Origin: Gnetum montanum
Taxonomy: Eukaryota > Streptophyta > Gnetopsida > Gnetales > Gnetaceae
Direction of reading: 5' to 3'
DNA length: 60,000 nt
Assembly (NCBI GenBank): GCA_015680685.1
Contig: MNCI01029622.1
Span: 912,554 to 972,553, forward strand
Position 1 is the stretch's first letter. Each line of letters starts with the position of its first letter. Position numbers and translations under genes: made by a program. Below the pieces are notes generated by a model that saw only the letters and a list, made by a program, of their open reading frames with translations, was not told the origin of the DNA and ran no database searches. Below are positions 59,178 through 60,000 of this stretch, piece by piece.

Positions 59178-60000
59178 CTTTCTCATGTGTTGATTCTTGT
59201 ATATTATGTAGGCAGGGTCATTATTTGCTTTAGAAACATCCTCTATGTTTTTTGTTTTAGGGGAAAGCTTTGCTAAGGCACCATGAGTCTAGGTAGTATA
59301 GTTTAAACTTAATAAATTCATTAACTATCCCCTTGAAGATGGCTAGAAGATGACTCTTAGCTATGAGTTTAGGAATCTCATTTAGGAGAGCATTCTATCG
59401 TTGTATAAAATTTTGTACAAGTTCAAGGGGCCCTTATTTAATCCTCATCAATAGGTCAAATTTTGTATTAGGTTTCAAGTTATCTCTAAATTTTTTGAAA
59501 AAGTATGACATCAAATCCTCTAGTGAGGTAATGGACCCTCTAGGTAATGCATGGTACCAATCCAAGGCTTTCTTGATGAGGAACATAGGAAAGATTCAAA
59601 TAATAGTATGAGGCCAAGCTTGCAATAATAAGCACTCAAAGTGGAAGGCTATAAGATGTTAATTTGGATCATTCTCACCATTGTACTTGGTGAATTGGGG
59701 AATGGGAATGCGAGTGGAAAGTGTTATCTAAAACACAATGGAACTAATGGGATTGTCTTGGTAGAAGTCCATTATCTTTACTATCTGAGTGGTAGAGGCT
59801 TTTAGCATCTATAGCTCTTTGATGAGGTCTTAGATCATTTGAAAGGCTTGATGTAGGTCTTTGAGGCATTCTTATGTACTACGGTGTTTGTATAGATAGC
59901 TATGGAGGGAGTTGAGAGGCTTGGGACCATGTGATGAGCATCAGTATTGATGGAAGTGGATGGGTGATCATGGTAGTAGGAGGATTAAACAAAGAAAATG
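59178..60000 (-). pseudogene. E5 Gag core
   Basis: In minus-strand reading: KAFTWYHALPGSI-TSLEDLM style, then YFFKKFRDNLKPNTKFDLLM and RIKQGPLELVQNFIQRFNAL, the usual retrotransposon Gag W-x-x-L...F-x-x-F-x-x...F-x-x-R-F pattern. Broken by stops and truncated by the window end. Confidence 0.6.

Larger units (their letters stand above)
46300..60000 (-). mobile_element. E5: decayed Tat-like Ty3/gypsy element, split by E3
   Basis: Minus-strand Gag at 60000-59173 continues across the E3 insertion into 49063-48500. A protease fragment lies at 47447-47094. RT and integrase are not seen to its left, where E4 sequence appears by 46300. No LTR lies within the window; the 5' end is beyond 60000. Confidence 0.5.

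Overview
This is a plant nuclear window, most likely from a conifer or other gymnosperm. It holds a multi-exon TIR-NBS-LRR (TNL) immune-receptor gene and several layers of nested, decayed LTR retrotransposons. The gymnosperm assignment is an inference from the style of the TNL (conifer-like motif variants, LRRs with about 24-residue spacing), very long TE-filled introns and the AT-rich TE landscape. No bacterial, organellar or rRNA/tRNA gene was recognised.

Layout. 1-3516: repeat remnants (a diverged tandem repeat, a foldback, an Au-like SINE), then a tandemly duplicated probable promoter. 3517-31597 (+): the TNL. Seven exons can be joined in phase (3517-4190, 4766-5891, 6074-6215, 6332-6483, 28627-30315, 30443-31105, 31142-31597) to give 1633 codons plus a stop: TIR, NB-ARC, a first LRR block, an island, a second LRR block, and a C-terminal region of about 370 residues that I do not recognise. 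Intron 4 would be 22.1 kb. Inside it is a degraded second copy of the end of exon 2 through exon 4. An LTR retrotransposon (E1, minus strand, target-site duplication GCTTA) split that copy, and E1 was itself invaded by a second element (E1b, minus strand, TSD GGTAG).

31598-60000: retrotransposon sequence. There is a degenerate LTR with a Met-type primer site at 32541; E2 (plus strand; gag-protease plus an extra ORF, no RT or integrase) from 34984; E4 (minus strand; a CCHC gag and another extra ORF) at about 42113-46300; E5 (minus strand; Tat-like gag and protease) at about 46300-60000; and inside E5 a full-length E3 (minus strand, 49064-59172, a gag-pol element whose pol stays in one frame apart from stops).

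E1, E1b, E2 and E3 form one Athila-like Ty3/gypsy group. They share LTR termini (TGATRAG...CTCATCA where readable), a tRNA-Asp-type primer site where it survives, a Gag motif, a Cys-His motif (QYxHPKG) and conserved 3' noncoding blocks. Two structural classes are visible: gag-pol elements without the extra ORF (E1, E3), and elements with gag and a large extra ORF but without RT or integrase (E1b, E2). All are inactivated, largely by C-to-T/G-to-A type changes. E1 and E3 share three lesions at homologous catalytic or structural positions.

Two assembly problems matter. A 60-N gap inside the E1 3' LTR stands for roughly 340 bases. A single N at 23052 separates two almost identical 270-base blocks and looks like an unmerged contig overlap. 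All domain calls come from reading translations by eye; no database search was run.
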